Part shown: piece by piece, positions 25,171 through 37,037 of the stretch
Layout: each line of letters begins with the position of its first letter
Position numbering within the stretch: position 1 is the first letter of the stretch
Origin: Pipra filicauda
Taxonomy: Eukaryota > Chordata > Aves > Passeriformes > Pipridae
Direction: 5' to 3'
NCBI RefSeq assembly: GCF_003945595.2
Contig: NW_024104422.1
Location: forward strand, 195,743-259,742
Length of the DNA stretch: 64,000 nt
The notes under the pieces: model-generated
Told to the model about the DNA's origin: nothing
The model's input: only the letters and a program-made list of their open reading frames with translations
Database searches by the model: none
Made by a program: the position numbers and the translations under genes

Positions 25171-27468
25171 TTCTCATGTAACTTGCACAGCAGACCCCAC
25201 TACAAAGGAAGAAATTGAATAGGAAGGAAACACCTGCTATAAAATAATTTTGCAATTCTTCCTCTGATCACATTGTTATGTGTTTTCCTTTTTTTTTTCA
25301 ACTGTAAGTCACCAGGGGTAAATTTTTCTTTTGCAGTTTGCTTCAATAATTTCTGAATCTGATGGGAGCATAACATTATACAGAAGTCCCAAAAGTGTTT
25401 TTCAAAATTATTTTTTGAAAGCTAAACAAAATGTAACAATAAAGAAGTAAATATTAAACAATGAAAAAGTCATGGTAGATTGTCTTGAAATAGACTGAAG
25501 ATCCCCAGTGGAGCTACTCAATATCAAAACAGAGCAGCCATTGTAGAAATAAATGGATTATTACCAGAACTTGCCGATAAGTGAATACTAGTTTATTAGA
25601 TGTCCATATTCCTCTTATGGGGTTCAGAGGGGAAAAGTGTGGCTTTATTCTGAAAATTTCCCCTCAGTGCATTGCAAAGTATGTATTTTTGGTTTTTCTC
25701 TTTTTCTTCTTTTTCACACTTTCCCACACCACACTGAGTGCTACCCAGGCTGGGATCTCCTACATTTTCCCAGCCCTTTATCCATCTGCCAAATGTTCCA
25801 AACTTCTGCAACTAGTTTTCTTCCACAGTACCGCTGCTGCAAGTCTACTCCTCCACATGCCTAGGAAATGCTGAACAAAGAGCAAGGCAAATCAAATTTT
25901 GCAAAACTTTTTGGCAATGCAAATAAAACAGTCAGCATTTCCAGGCTCAAAAGTAGCAATTTTATTTAACGAAAGAAATAGGAAACAACGCTTGCAATTC
26001 ACAGGCTCTTTTGAAAGTTCTATAATCAGCCCTACTCAAATGTTTCATCTTTTTAATTATTGCTTAAATGGATTTAATAAAAATAAACACCCAACATCCA
26101 ACCAAAGTCACAGGAAATCCATCAGCACATCCTAGTTTTCAGCCTCTCTCTCACTGTTCTTCCATTTTGGGAAGAGCATGGACTTCACAGTCAAAGATAG
26201 AGGAATTGGAATAAGTGGAGTTCAGTTTTACTCCTCTTTATTAAATTCCAACTATTTGTTTACTCTACTCCTTAGCTACACAACTTAAAACTACAATATT
26301 TAAAATGCACATTAATGTTATTGTGGCATGGATCTATTCTACTTTAAAAGCAAAACAACCTAGTGAGTTTGTAAACTACAACATAAGGTTTCAAAGCAAA
26401 TGGAGATTTATCTCACAATGTAAATGAAGTATTTACCTAACAATACATAACTTAAAAATAGACATGCATTTAAATACATATAATGTAAATACAAAAGTTA
26501 AATGTTCATCAGAAAGCATAAATGTGATGTAAATAAGCAGGAATCACTTAGATGTGCAGTAAGTGCTATTGGTATGCAGGATATTGTATTATTTCCTTAT
26601 GTTTTAAGTTAAGGTTATTTAAAGCAATCTGTATTTAATGAATATTTTTCTCTGTAGAGACATATTAGCATTTTGATTTGTTGACTGTTCTTTTCAGTCA
26701 GAGGAAGGAGTTGAGCCAAGAAAAAACACAGCATTCTCTATTTATGTGTCCACATAAAGCAAATACCTCTTAATGCTGTATCAGCAGATGAGGTAAAAAC
26801 AGAAGTAATGATCAGTAAACAGAGCTCAGAGAAGTAACATTTAAAGCCAGTGAAGTTTACTAAATCAGCCACAATATCAATCTGTGTCAAGTCTTAGTAG
26901 CAGTCAGGACCTCTGTTGGCACTGATATCAGGTTCAGCACTGATAAATAACTTGGATTTTCTCAATGGCCATGGCAACAACACCCTGACCAGAAACTTCT
27001 CTGAAGGCACCAGAAAAGTCCCCTGCCAGTCAGCGGCTGAGGTTGTGAAGTCCATCACTAAGAGAACACCCCTAGAGCTTAATTCAGGAATTGACGGTTT
27101 AAAGGGACAAGATTTTTACTTGATCTTTGGAGGACCAGATGCACGTTCGCAGTCAGTTTGGCTTGTACTGCTTCTTCTCTCCCAAAATTTCACACTTGGA
27201 ATTGCTCTGTGCTTTCCTACACAAACATGGACATGATGCAAAGGAAACAGAAACTTGAAAAGCACCAGAAAGGTGCATTTGACTCTGAAGCAGTCCTCAG
27301 AGAACAACAGAAAAGGACTATAAAGCTAATTGGAGGCAGGGGATCATGTTACACAGTCATATTTCTCCATTCCACTCAGGCATGCTACAGATTTCTGCCT
27401 TCTACTCACCTAAGTAGGTAACCAAGAAAATCTGTGGAAAATTCACAACTAAAAGCCTGCTATTAAGC

Positions 27469-27500
27469 TTTTTCTTTTTTCTTTTTCTTTTTTTTTTTTT
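27469..27500. repeat. T-rich pyrimidine tract
   Basis: A run of T broken by single C residues, about 32 bases. It could act as a polypyrimidine tract if transcribed on the plus strand, but no exon follows. Confidence 0.85.
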
Positions 27501-30500
27501 GTTATTACATTACATTCAACTGCTTTCTAAATAACATTCAAGGTCTGAAACCAAATGAAAGATATTGTTATGATGTCACTTAACTATACCATAAGCTAAA
27601 GGAGACACATAATTAGATTCTGAACAAATCTGTAATTTTTATGGTAACATTGCATCTCCTTTAAATAAAGTTTTAAGTGTAAAATACCTTTCCAAAATGA
27701 TTCCTTCTATTAAAATATTACAGATTTTGGCATGAAAATAGATACTTTCTGCTCTGTTACACACTTCACGAAGAATGGAAGCTGCATAGAAATGCTTTGT
27801 TTCATTTAAACTGCCAAATATATTCCACTGTGCTCACACCTTATACTCAAGCCACAGTGGTTTCATACTTTTTGTATTGTGACACGTAAAAACATGACAC
27901 ATGGTTTTGCAAACTAGTTTGTGTTTGGAAGATCCATGAATGGTGGATACCTTTTTACAAGCTTCCAAGGACCCTGATGACACCATCATAGATCATTATA
28001 AACCTGACACAGCTCTTACTCCCCAACAAATTTAGATTTATTTCTGAGGGGGAAGAAAACTACCACTGGGGTCAGACTTGCATTCAAGTGATTAGTGAAC
28101 AGACACTAAATTGGCAACCTCAGTCCTGAACAGCTCCAGCAGCAAGAACTCAGAGAATAAAAATGTGTGTCCTGAAACGGTGCCATGTCAAGCTAGGTTT
28201 AAGCTGGCATGAAAATATGAGAGAGAGTTGTACTATGTCTAAAAGCTTCCAGAATCAAAGCTGAAAATAACCAGTTGGACAAAAAACTGATATATCCATT
28301 GAACACAGTATGAAATTACTCTGTATTAATAAGTAATGAAAAGTATCTTGGATATATAGCACGTGTTTAAAAAAAACCAGTTATTCCTGAGGACTGCAAG
28401 TGTTAAAACAAAATTGCATTTCACAGTTTATAAGTTAAGCACACAAACAGCAGACTGCTTCCAGTATCCTGGCACACATGCTAAGTTATGTATTACAAAT
28501 TCCTAACTTACCTAATGTCTTCAATGTATTTATATCTTGGGTGTATCAGCAGGGTAATCATCCCTGCCTTACTAAAGGCATTGTTCAAGGAATCCTGGCA
28601 TGCATTTCTTTAGTAATAAGCACTTCATTTTGTCAATGACTTCACTTAAAAAAAAAAAAAATTAAAAATTGTAGCTTTCCAAGATCTGCTTATTTTTACA
28701 GAGCATGAAAATTAACAACTCTACCTTATAAAAAAATCTTTTATCTGCTTGGAAGAAGCGCTAGTCCAAACTGTTGCAACATTTAAGTGTCCCAGGTTTG
28801 GCTTCAACTGTCAGTGGTTTGCATATTTGGACTCATGATATTTTTACTGCACTTTTCTTTGTCAATGCCAACTGTAAGCTATTTTCTTTGGTCAGCTCGG
28901 TACTCCAGACAGCAAATCTCCCTTCTTTTAGTACCAGTGAGATAGCTGTCAGTTAGAGGTTTGGCAGGCTTAAGACTCTGCTTCACTAACCAAGATCCCA
29001 GAAAAAATAAAAGATAGGGAGACAGGCCCATAAATCATAAGGAGAACAAAAACATTTGTATTATACTAGGAGCCCAATAACACCACTGAACTTCAGAATC
29101 TGGCAGCCATTATGTTACAACAGAATTTTCAGAGGCCATAAACATTCACATTGGACTGAAACTTGGCATAAAGTGATGCCACTTGACTGATCCACGTCTT
29201 ATCCTAAACTCTGTTTCTCATTCAAAGGCAGGGATGGTACACAGCACTCTCTATTCATAACAGATTTGTGAGGTTTGTGAGCAAACTCCAGTGCCTGGTT
29301 AAAACTGGAGCTCTGGGGAAAGGAGTTCCTTCACTCATGTAAGGAAAGTTACTGCCATCCCCTTTTTCTTCTTTACCAGAAAACAACCCCGAACCAACCA
29401 ACCCCTGCGGAACTCCTCTTCCCTCTGGATGGACTCACATGTTATTGTGCACTGAATCAACTTCTGGGCATGTCCAGTTAAGTTTTACAACGTGCTGTTT
29501 TTATCACCTCCAATTAGCCCAAGGTACTCCACGAGGGTGGTACCGAATTTCAAGATGCAGGTGCCTCTCTCATGCACAGTGCAGCCCATGCAAATTAACA
29601 GACCTGCACTACACACTTTGGAAAGTGAAGCAGGAATTTACAAGATGCTTGGCAGGACCCTGTTTCCACTACAACCACTCAGTGTGCTTTGAAGGCACAG
29701 GAATACAGGCTGCTTGACATTGCAGACTCATCACAAAATAAGTAAACTGCCTCTTTTTTAACAGTTATGATTTTTCTGAAAGTATTCTTGGCTCCATTAT
29801 TTCTAACTACGAAGATTTCTGAAGCTTGAGGAGGCTACGTTTTAAAGTAAGAGTGACCTTAGGATTGCTATTCCCCAAACTTTCGATATGCAGGATTTAT
29901 TCCAAACTCAAAAGTGGCAGATGATTAGTTTTTCCTGCCTTTTTCTGCCAGCAAATCAATTTGGCCACTGCAGTCTAAAAAAATTTCTCAAAAAACTGAG
30001 ATTTTGCTTTTTTTTTTTTTTCCTCCCTAGTTTTTAATCCAAACACTGAAAATGCTTTTCTTTTCCCCTTCCTTCTTCTTTATTCTTCTCTCTACCAGAT
30101 ACAGGAAAATTTCAAGTCAAAGATAATTTTGATCAAAGGCATCAGTTGACTATAGGAAAGCCTAAACCAAAATGTTCACAAGCCTGCACAAGTTGATATA
30201 CCGGGGCCATCAGATCCAAAATATTATCATCAAGACTGGCATTCCACCCTGAAAATTTGGATATGGGGAAAAATACATATTGCTGATTATGTTCCAAATA
30301 ATATACTTTTATCCTAAGAGGTCTAAGAATTCCAGCTACTTCCTAATAAGCAGATCTATTTTGTCAGTTCAACACTTCTCTATGGTATTATCTTAATGGA
30401 CTTTAAAACAAAACTAAAGGTTCTGCTGGCTCTGTGTGAATGAGATATCCACATTCAACGCTCCAAATATTCCTTGCTCCTCTCTAGCAAGAAGCCAAAA

Positions 30501-33500
30501 CTAGATCATTAAAATAAGGTGTCTACACGTCTGAAGATTGAGGTCAGAGGTAGATCTTCACAATATATCTGCATCCAGCATTTACAGTGAGGGTGAAGCC
30601 ATTTTGACTGAGCAAACTGAATTTAGGTCATAGCACAGTGAGGAGTTGTAATTTAGGATTATATTGGACATTGTTAACCATTAAACTGATGCTTAAAAAT
30701 GCTCACTCTTTAATCAAGTGTATGGGGAAAAGGTCTGCAGAAGAAAAAAAAAGAATAGCATCTTGCTTTTCCCAGATCAGTGGAAGAAGGAAGAAGCAGG
30801 AAAACAGTACCCAGTAAGATATCACTGGAAGTATCTGTCAGCTGAGATGTGGAGGTACTGAAGAAAATACTCCAAATACAGAGACAAATCTAGGGTGTTG
30901 CTGTTTGGAGTGGAAGAATGTTCTCTAGAAAGCAGAGACAGACCTAGACATGCTGAGAAAAACTTGGGTTCAGTGATAACCTTAAAGTCTTCAAGGATGT
31001 TAGGCCAATGTGCTGGAACCAACTCAGGATTAAGAGTGAATTAACCCCAATATTAAAAAGTCTGGAATGAGACATAAGGCTTAAGGAATAACATAGTAAA
31101 ATGCTTTAGAGAAATACACTCTAATGTAATGTAAACGAGAAAGGGGTAAATGAACAATTACCTGTGGTTGGATGATAAGATCATTTGCAACAAGACTTGT
31201 AGTTACTTGATGTACTTAAGTGAAACCTTCAATTGACATCAAAGCTAGGAAGCTAATGTAGCAATATTAACAATGTATTAACTAAGCTTGAGCAAGTTTT
31301 CATTACACTGAATAAAAATAGATTTAGTTTTATTCGGTAAACACATATCACACATTTACAGCCCTTCATGTGTTTATCTTGAAACTTTACTCCCAAAGAC
31401 AGCTGATGGACTCTATGCACTAGCAAACCTGGAGGGTGGTTCAAAAAGACCCAAACAAAACATATTAAGCTATGAGCTTTCTTGATCTGTCCACATATTT
31501 GGAGTTTAAAGATGTCTTCATAAAAGATTCTCTTAGGAAATGCTGGACTACACTTGCTAGTTGTCAGAGCAGAAACACTTTGGGGAGGGAAGAGGTGGGA
31601 GACGGCAGAAAGTGCTAATAAATGAAAGGAAGGTGAGTTTCAGGGAGGGTCATCGTTCTGTTTTTTTCAATCCTAAGTATTTGTGTTCAGGTTCTGATTT
31701 AGAAAAAGTAAGATTTTTCTTTTTTTTTTTTTTCTGTCAGTAAAAGGAATGTACAATAGTACAGTTATGTAAACATGTATAAAGAAAAGAACACCCCTCC
31801 CAGTAAAATATCTGACTATATGTGTTACAGTCTTAAGGACTTTACGATGCCCTAAGCTCAGATTTCAAGCTGAACTTGCGATTTCCTTGCTTTTAGAGGT
31901 TTAAACACATATTCTTTACTTTTTCAAATTAATAATATGAACAGTTTGGCTAGAGGTTGACTTACTTATTAATGTTGAATTTGGGGCCTGAATTTTATAT
32001 GCCTGCTAACATACAATACCTTTTTGTTGTGGAATATTATTTAAATGGATTAAAAAGGATAGGACTTGTCTTTAGGAAGCAAGGTTCCCTTTATAAACCA
32101 ACAATGCATAATAGTATTTTCACACATTGAAATCTTAGTGGAGGCTTTGTAACACCACTGTGCACAACATATGATGATACTTCACAAGTGCCAGTCACTC
32201 CTAACAGTCTTTAAGTACATATCCATACCTTTAAATACACTTTAAAATAAAATGTATTTCATTTGTGTTTGCTATTTCATGTTGAGGTTCAGACTGTGTG
32301 AAATGTACCTTTTCTCTATTTACCAGAAGTTAAGAAACTAGACAGGAAACAGTAATATATTGAACAGCTTGCCCAGAACAGTGTATGACTTAGAAATAGC
32401 CATGATATATAAAAGGAGTAACACAAGTTTAAATACACCCACTAAAATTTTTTCTTAGAACTCAATAAGCATATTACTAGAAGTTAAATTTTTTGTCCAA
32501 GCAAGAATGATTGAGGTGATGCCACAGATGAACTGAAGAAAGTAGAAAATCATGAGAATTATAGACATGTCATAAGATACAAACATGAAGTCCTTGCCAG
32601 CCACATGGTCATCTTCTGTGCTGGCAACCCTAAGAATTAGAGGACAGATTCCAGGGTGTCAAAGACACCTTTTTCTTACTGCAAGCTATATACAAGTCAG
32701 CTTGTTTCAGCTTTAAACCCAATGCATGGCACTGGGTGGTAAAAAGCTGTAACAACTTTGAGCTGAGGACTCACTAACAGCCCACACTGCACTGCCACTG
32801 AAGTCCCAACTTGTCATCTCTCCTCTGCTCCATGAGTAAATGTGACATGAGAACTGATGGCCAATGAAAGGATTCACCAGTCACACATGTGTGGGGATCC
32901 AGCCACACAGAGCAGGGGAGAGGATGTGGTCTCTCCACATAAAGGTGTGAAAAGACTGCTTACTCTGGTTTTCTATTACACAGGAAAAAACAGGTTGCCT
33001 TTCATCCTAGACAATTATGACTGGATACTGTTATTAGAAGTAACTCATATCTGGAGCTCTGGAGAATGATTGACTGACAGTCAGGAAGGGATATTTGAAG
33101 CAAGTTAACCATATGTTCAGAAGACAAAAGAGATTTATCATCTGTCTCCCCAAAGGAGGCCAAACTGAGGTTATTGAGTCTGCACAGAAAGTCAAATAAT
33201 CACAGTGACATAAAACCTGATTTAATTGTTACAAAAGATACAGATGATTATGCTGGTTAACGATTAAGTGAAGTAAGATGTTACATATAAAACACTTAAA
33301 AGAAACTATAACTAGTTCTGTAAAACAGAAAAGGATCAGAAGCTGAAGCACAGACAGAAGTATTCTAATGGCAAATACAAAAGTGCTCAAAAATTTCTAG
33401 ACTGAGAGATTTTATTTCTAAGGTCTCCTTCATGTCCTGGCAGCTGAAACAATACTTCCTTGCTAAATCATGATTTTCAGTGAGCAAAACACAACAAAGA

Positions 33501-33646
33501 AATACGAAGCTGACTGGGCTAATTCCATCTTCTGTGCTGAAATGAGTCAAACATGACTCACAGAGCATCAGCAACGCAAATATTGGTCAACTGAACCCAT
33601 CAGTTTCTTTTTAAAAAGTTTAGCTTTTCTTTTATACCTCTTCCCT

Positions 33647-33698
33647 TAAAAAAAATCCAACCCCCAAGAAAACCAAACAACCCCCCCCACCCCACAGC
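33647..33698. repeat. A/C-rich tract with C run
   Basis: Alternating A runs and C runs, including eight consecutive C near 33682-33689. Similar in style to the tracts at 14.6, 19.1 and 58.2 kb. Confidence 0.75.
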
Positions 33699-34003
33699 AC
33701 TTATTAATAAAACATGGCATTGAAATCATCTTACTATACAACTGAACTTCTGCATTAAAAAACTAGTTAATCTAATGATTTCTCTACCGGGACATATGTT
33801 CCTAACTTAGAGCACAGTGGGGAGAGTGGGCACCAGTGAAAAAACATCTGACACCTGTCTACTGAGGCGAGTGGGGAAAAGGAAGGCTAAAAGAGCTGAC
33901 AACAACACTCTCACCCACAAGAAAATGAGACCGGATAGACTCTATGTTTTGGCTTCCAAAGGAGGAAGAAAAAAATTACCTCCTAAAACAAAGGAAAAAT
34001 AAT

Positions 34004-34026
34004 ACACACACACACACATATATATA
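34004..34026. repeat. (AC)n-(TA)n compound microsatellite
   Basis: Seven and a half AC units run straight into about four TA units, a common compound dinucleotide repeat. Confidence 0.92.
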
Positions 34027-34665
34027 GATATGGAAACTGTGTAGGTAATGAGATGTGCATTCCCATATAATTCAAGATACTTATTTGTCTGACCTTGAAC
34101 TGTTATAGTTTGCCCCTGCTTAGCCACAAGAGGTAGGAAGTCTTCTGGCATTAATATTTTCTTTGTGGATATTTTTGTGCACATTTCAGGAAGAAACAAT
34201 ACTGTAGAAACAGATTCATCATGGTAGAAAACTCCTTGCAAGTTTTTCAGCTATTCTGCAGGTAGCCAATAATTTGCCATGCAGTATGTATTACATCAAG
34301 GGGTGTAATGAAGCCTGATGGCCCAACAAACCTAGAAGACTAGCATTTAGCTGAAGATTTAAATCAGTGAACACCTACTGGTGAAAGAAAACGCTGCTGT
34401 TGGCTTCTACCAGAGTTTTTTCAGCTGCAGTGTGAACTCGATTCAGTGTTACTTAAAAACAGTTTCCTTACTTTGGGTTTTAATTGCTATGAAACCTTTA
34501 AAAACTCAACTACTGCATCTATACACATACAAAATACACTGCACATCTCTCTCTAATCACCTTGGCTAAGTTTTCCTTTGATTTAGCCTGTTAAATCTTT
34601 GTCTAAACCTACAGCACAGCACCTCGATGCACTGCAGTGCCAGTCAGTCTCTGCAGTGAGCCACA
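34027..34665. other. noncoding DNA, nothing recognised
   Basis: Frequent stops in all frames and no repeat family or structured element seen. Confidence 0.6.
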
Positions 34666-35007
34666 TCAGGTGTTGGGCAGTTGCACTGTAACACCAGTGA
34701 AATCCTGGGATGGCAAATGCCATTTCTCGTCCATGAAATGCCCTTCAACAATTCCAGAGTTTATGGACTGCACCTCATGGTCCTCAGCTACACAAAAAAA
34801 GGTGCTTGTAGATTGGGTACAATTGGGATCAAAAAATACGGCACACAAGACACAACAGGTAGCAAAAGGAATACCTCTAACAAAGAAGTACTTCACAACA
34901 GAAGAAATAATGGGATAGAAAAATAGCAAGTGGCAATTGTTTAGGAGTTGCTGCCTTGTCTGAAACCAAGACAGACATTGCTGCCACTGCAGAGAATGCA
35001 GCCACAC
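34666..35007 (-). other. open protein-like island, unidentified
   Basis: The minus strand is open for 113 codons from an ATG at 35007, and its C-terminal half looks protein-like, for example VAEDHEVQSINSGIVEGHF followed by MDEKWHLPSQDF. The plus strand is also open over the same bases for 93 codons (34637-34918) and 81 codons (34681-34926), so one reading must be incidental. No start context, splice sites, poly-A signal or domain is recognised. It may be a fragment of an old retropseudogene or retroelement, or chance. It lies about 700 bases from the CR1 at 35.7 kb but shares no sequence with it that I can see. Confidence 0.25.
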
Positions 35008-35700
35008 AATGAGAGAGGATAAAAGGCAATCCTGAAATTATACGACGAGCCCTTAGGTATGATATTTATATTCCTCCATTAGACACCTTTATTTCTTTTT
35101 GGACCATGTACCTGGAGTGTAATGCTACAGGTTTCTGGGAAGCTGATATTAGCACCTACTAAGGCTTTGACAGAGAGCACCAGTCAAGAATTTACCAGGT
35201 GCCCTAGGATGCAATGAAAAAGTGTCAAAATATAATCAAAAAAATCTCAAGAGTAAAACATTAGGTCACAGCTAAACACAGAAAGGAGAAGCTGTTCAGG
35301 AATGGATTAGAGTCCAGAACAGGAGAATAGAGAAAATACACAGCCAACTTTTTTTCTTAAAAACAGACAAAACACCCCACTTCAGACTGATGTATTTCAA
35401 CTGTTTCTACTAGACAATTACCATGTGGCTTTAGAACTGGAAAATTTACCTTTTTCTGAGTCATCATGATGAGATTCCTCCAACACATTATTTGGTAACA
35501 TTTTAAAAATGAACACTGAAGGAAAAGAATCAGCCTAAGAGTGGCCCTACCTGAAACTCAAACATTGCTGGGTCATCTGTGCCTGCCTCTGTCCTGTTTG
35601 GGTAACACCAATGTCCTCCTGTGGGTGGATGGCTCTGTTCCTCCAGGAAAGAATAATATCTGGTAATCATACAAGGAGACTGAATTCTCTCAAATCCTGT
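35008..35700. other. noncoding DNA beside CR1
   Basis: No gene or repeat recognised. The sequence becomes CR1 at about 35701. Confidence 0.6.
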
Positions 35701-36467
35701 ATCACAGATTATGCTAAGTTAGAAGGGACCCACAAGGAGCATTGAGTCCAACTCTTAGCCCTGAACAGGACCATCCCCAAGAGTTACACCATGTGCATGA
35801 GAATATCATCCAAATGCTTTTTTAGCTCTGTCAGCCTTGGTGCTGTGACTACTTCCCCGAGGAGCCCATTTATGTGCCCAACTACCCTCTGGGGGAAGAA
35901 CCTTTTTCTAATACCCAACCTAAACCTCCCCTGACACAGCTTCAGGCCATTCCCTCAAGTCCAATCACTGGTCACCACAGAGTGGTGCCCGCCCCTCCTC
36001 CTCCCCTCAGGAAGAAGTTGTAACTGCAGTGAGGTCTCCCCTCAGTCTCCTCTTCTCCAGCTGAACACACCAAGTGCCCTCAGCTGCTCCTCACACAGCT
36101 TCCCCTCAAGGTCCTTCACCCTCTTTGCAGCCTCCTTTGGACACTCTCTAGTGGCTTAATGTCTTTCTTATACTGTAGTGCCCAAAACTGCCACAATATT
36201 CAAGGTGAGGCCGCCCCAGTGCAGAGCAGAGCGGGACAATCACCTCCCTGGACAATGACCTCTCTTCCACCAGGCATATACCTTCCTTTTTTGTTTTATT
36301 TCCAGGATTTCATCTTTAACAGACCCTTAACCTACAGTCCCTTGACTAAGTACCATGCAGGGTTCTGAGTCCACCTGCTTCTCCACTACAACTGAGGTTT
36401 GAGACTCCCGAGAGTCCTGAGTCTGTAGTATCTCTGAAAATAACTGGTCTCCCTCTTGTTCATTTGC

Positions 36468-36725
36468 TCAAAAACTATGCAGCCTGTTCACTTCCTCCTG
36501 TAGTTCCTTCACCTGGTGACACAGCCCTTCAATCACAGCACACCTTCTGCAAAATAGCTGTTTGTCAGCCCCAGCCCCACAAACGGGCAGCAGGCACTCC
36601 TGCCAACCTGTGACCTGGAGAGCTGTGTCTCCCATCAGCAGGTCTGTCTGTCTGGAGGCCTCTGACACAGCTGGTACAGCAACTCCAGCAGCTACAGGGG
36701 ATTGAGCCTTACAGCACATCATCAC
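36468..36725 (-). pseudogene. CR1 ORF1 N-terminal remnant
   Basis: An 85-codon open frame on the minus strand inside the CR1 5' block. It contains a paired-cysteine segment CRRCAVIEGL followed by the coiled-coil-like KELQEEVNRL, the pattern I associate with avian CR1 ORF1, the RNA-binding chaperone-like protein of the element. The frame ends early (after LHSF), where family members usually continue, and further ORF1-like sequence seems to follow towards 36300 out of frame. It is therefore a broken, non-functional fragment. The ORF1 assignment comes from remembered family pattern, not alignment. Confidence 0.65.
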
Positions 36726-37017
36726 CTTAACTGAGGAAGCTTAAACTGATATACTAATAAGACTTGGGCTGAAAGGATCTCTTTGCTCTTCCTTACCAGC
36801 TACTGAGTCTGTTTGCTGCCTCTATTGGGTGCTCCCAGATGGTCAGAGAGGAGCCCTTCCTGCCCACCATGCCTGTGCAAACTGCCCTGTTCCCTGCATT
36901 CCAGGTCTCTCATGCTCCCTGGAGGTGTTTAAGTCTCCTGTGGATGCTCCCACCAAACTGTGCCTGGTTGGCTCCTGAGTGCTTCCATGTCCTGACAGGG
37001 CTCAGGGATGCTGTTTG

Positions 37018-37037
37018 GGTTCCTGAATTCAGGAACC
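37018..37037. repeat. 20-bp perfect palindrome in the CR1 5' UTR
   Basis: The twenty bases centred on the GAATTC at 37025-37030 are identical on both strands. They lie in the presumed CR1 5' UTR, so may be a family feature or a chance event in this copy. Confidence 0.8.

Larger units (their letters stand above)
21922..34003. other. long noncoding AT-rich stretch
   Basis: About 12 kb with no recognisable gene. The longest frames, 125 codons minus at 24296-23919, 117 plus at 22778-23131 and 106 plus at 26916-27236, lack domain signatures. Simple sequence includes (AATA)n at 25147-25170, pyrimidine tracts at 27469-27500, 30008-30026 and 31714-31734, an A run near 28648-28661 and an A/C-rich segment near 33647-33698. 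The stretch 26280-26680 is very AT-rich without being simple repeat. Confidence 0.6.

Noticed and set aside
26916..27236. 106-codon plus-strand frame, initially protein-like
   Set aside because: No recognisable motif, no splice boundaries and closed frames immediately around it; not distinguishable from chance.
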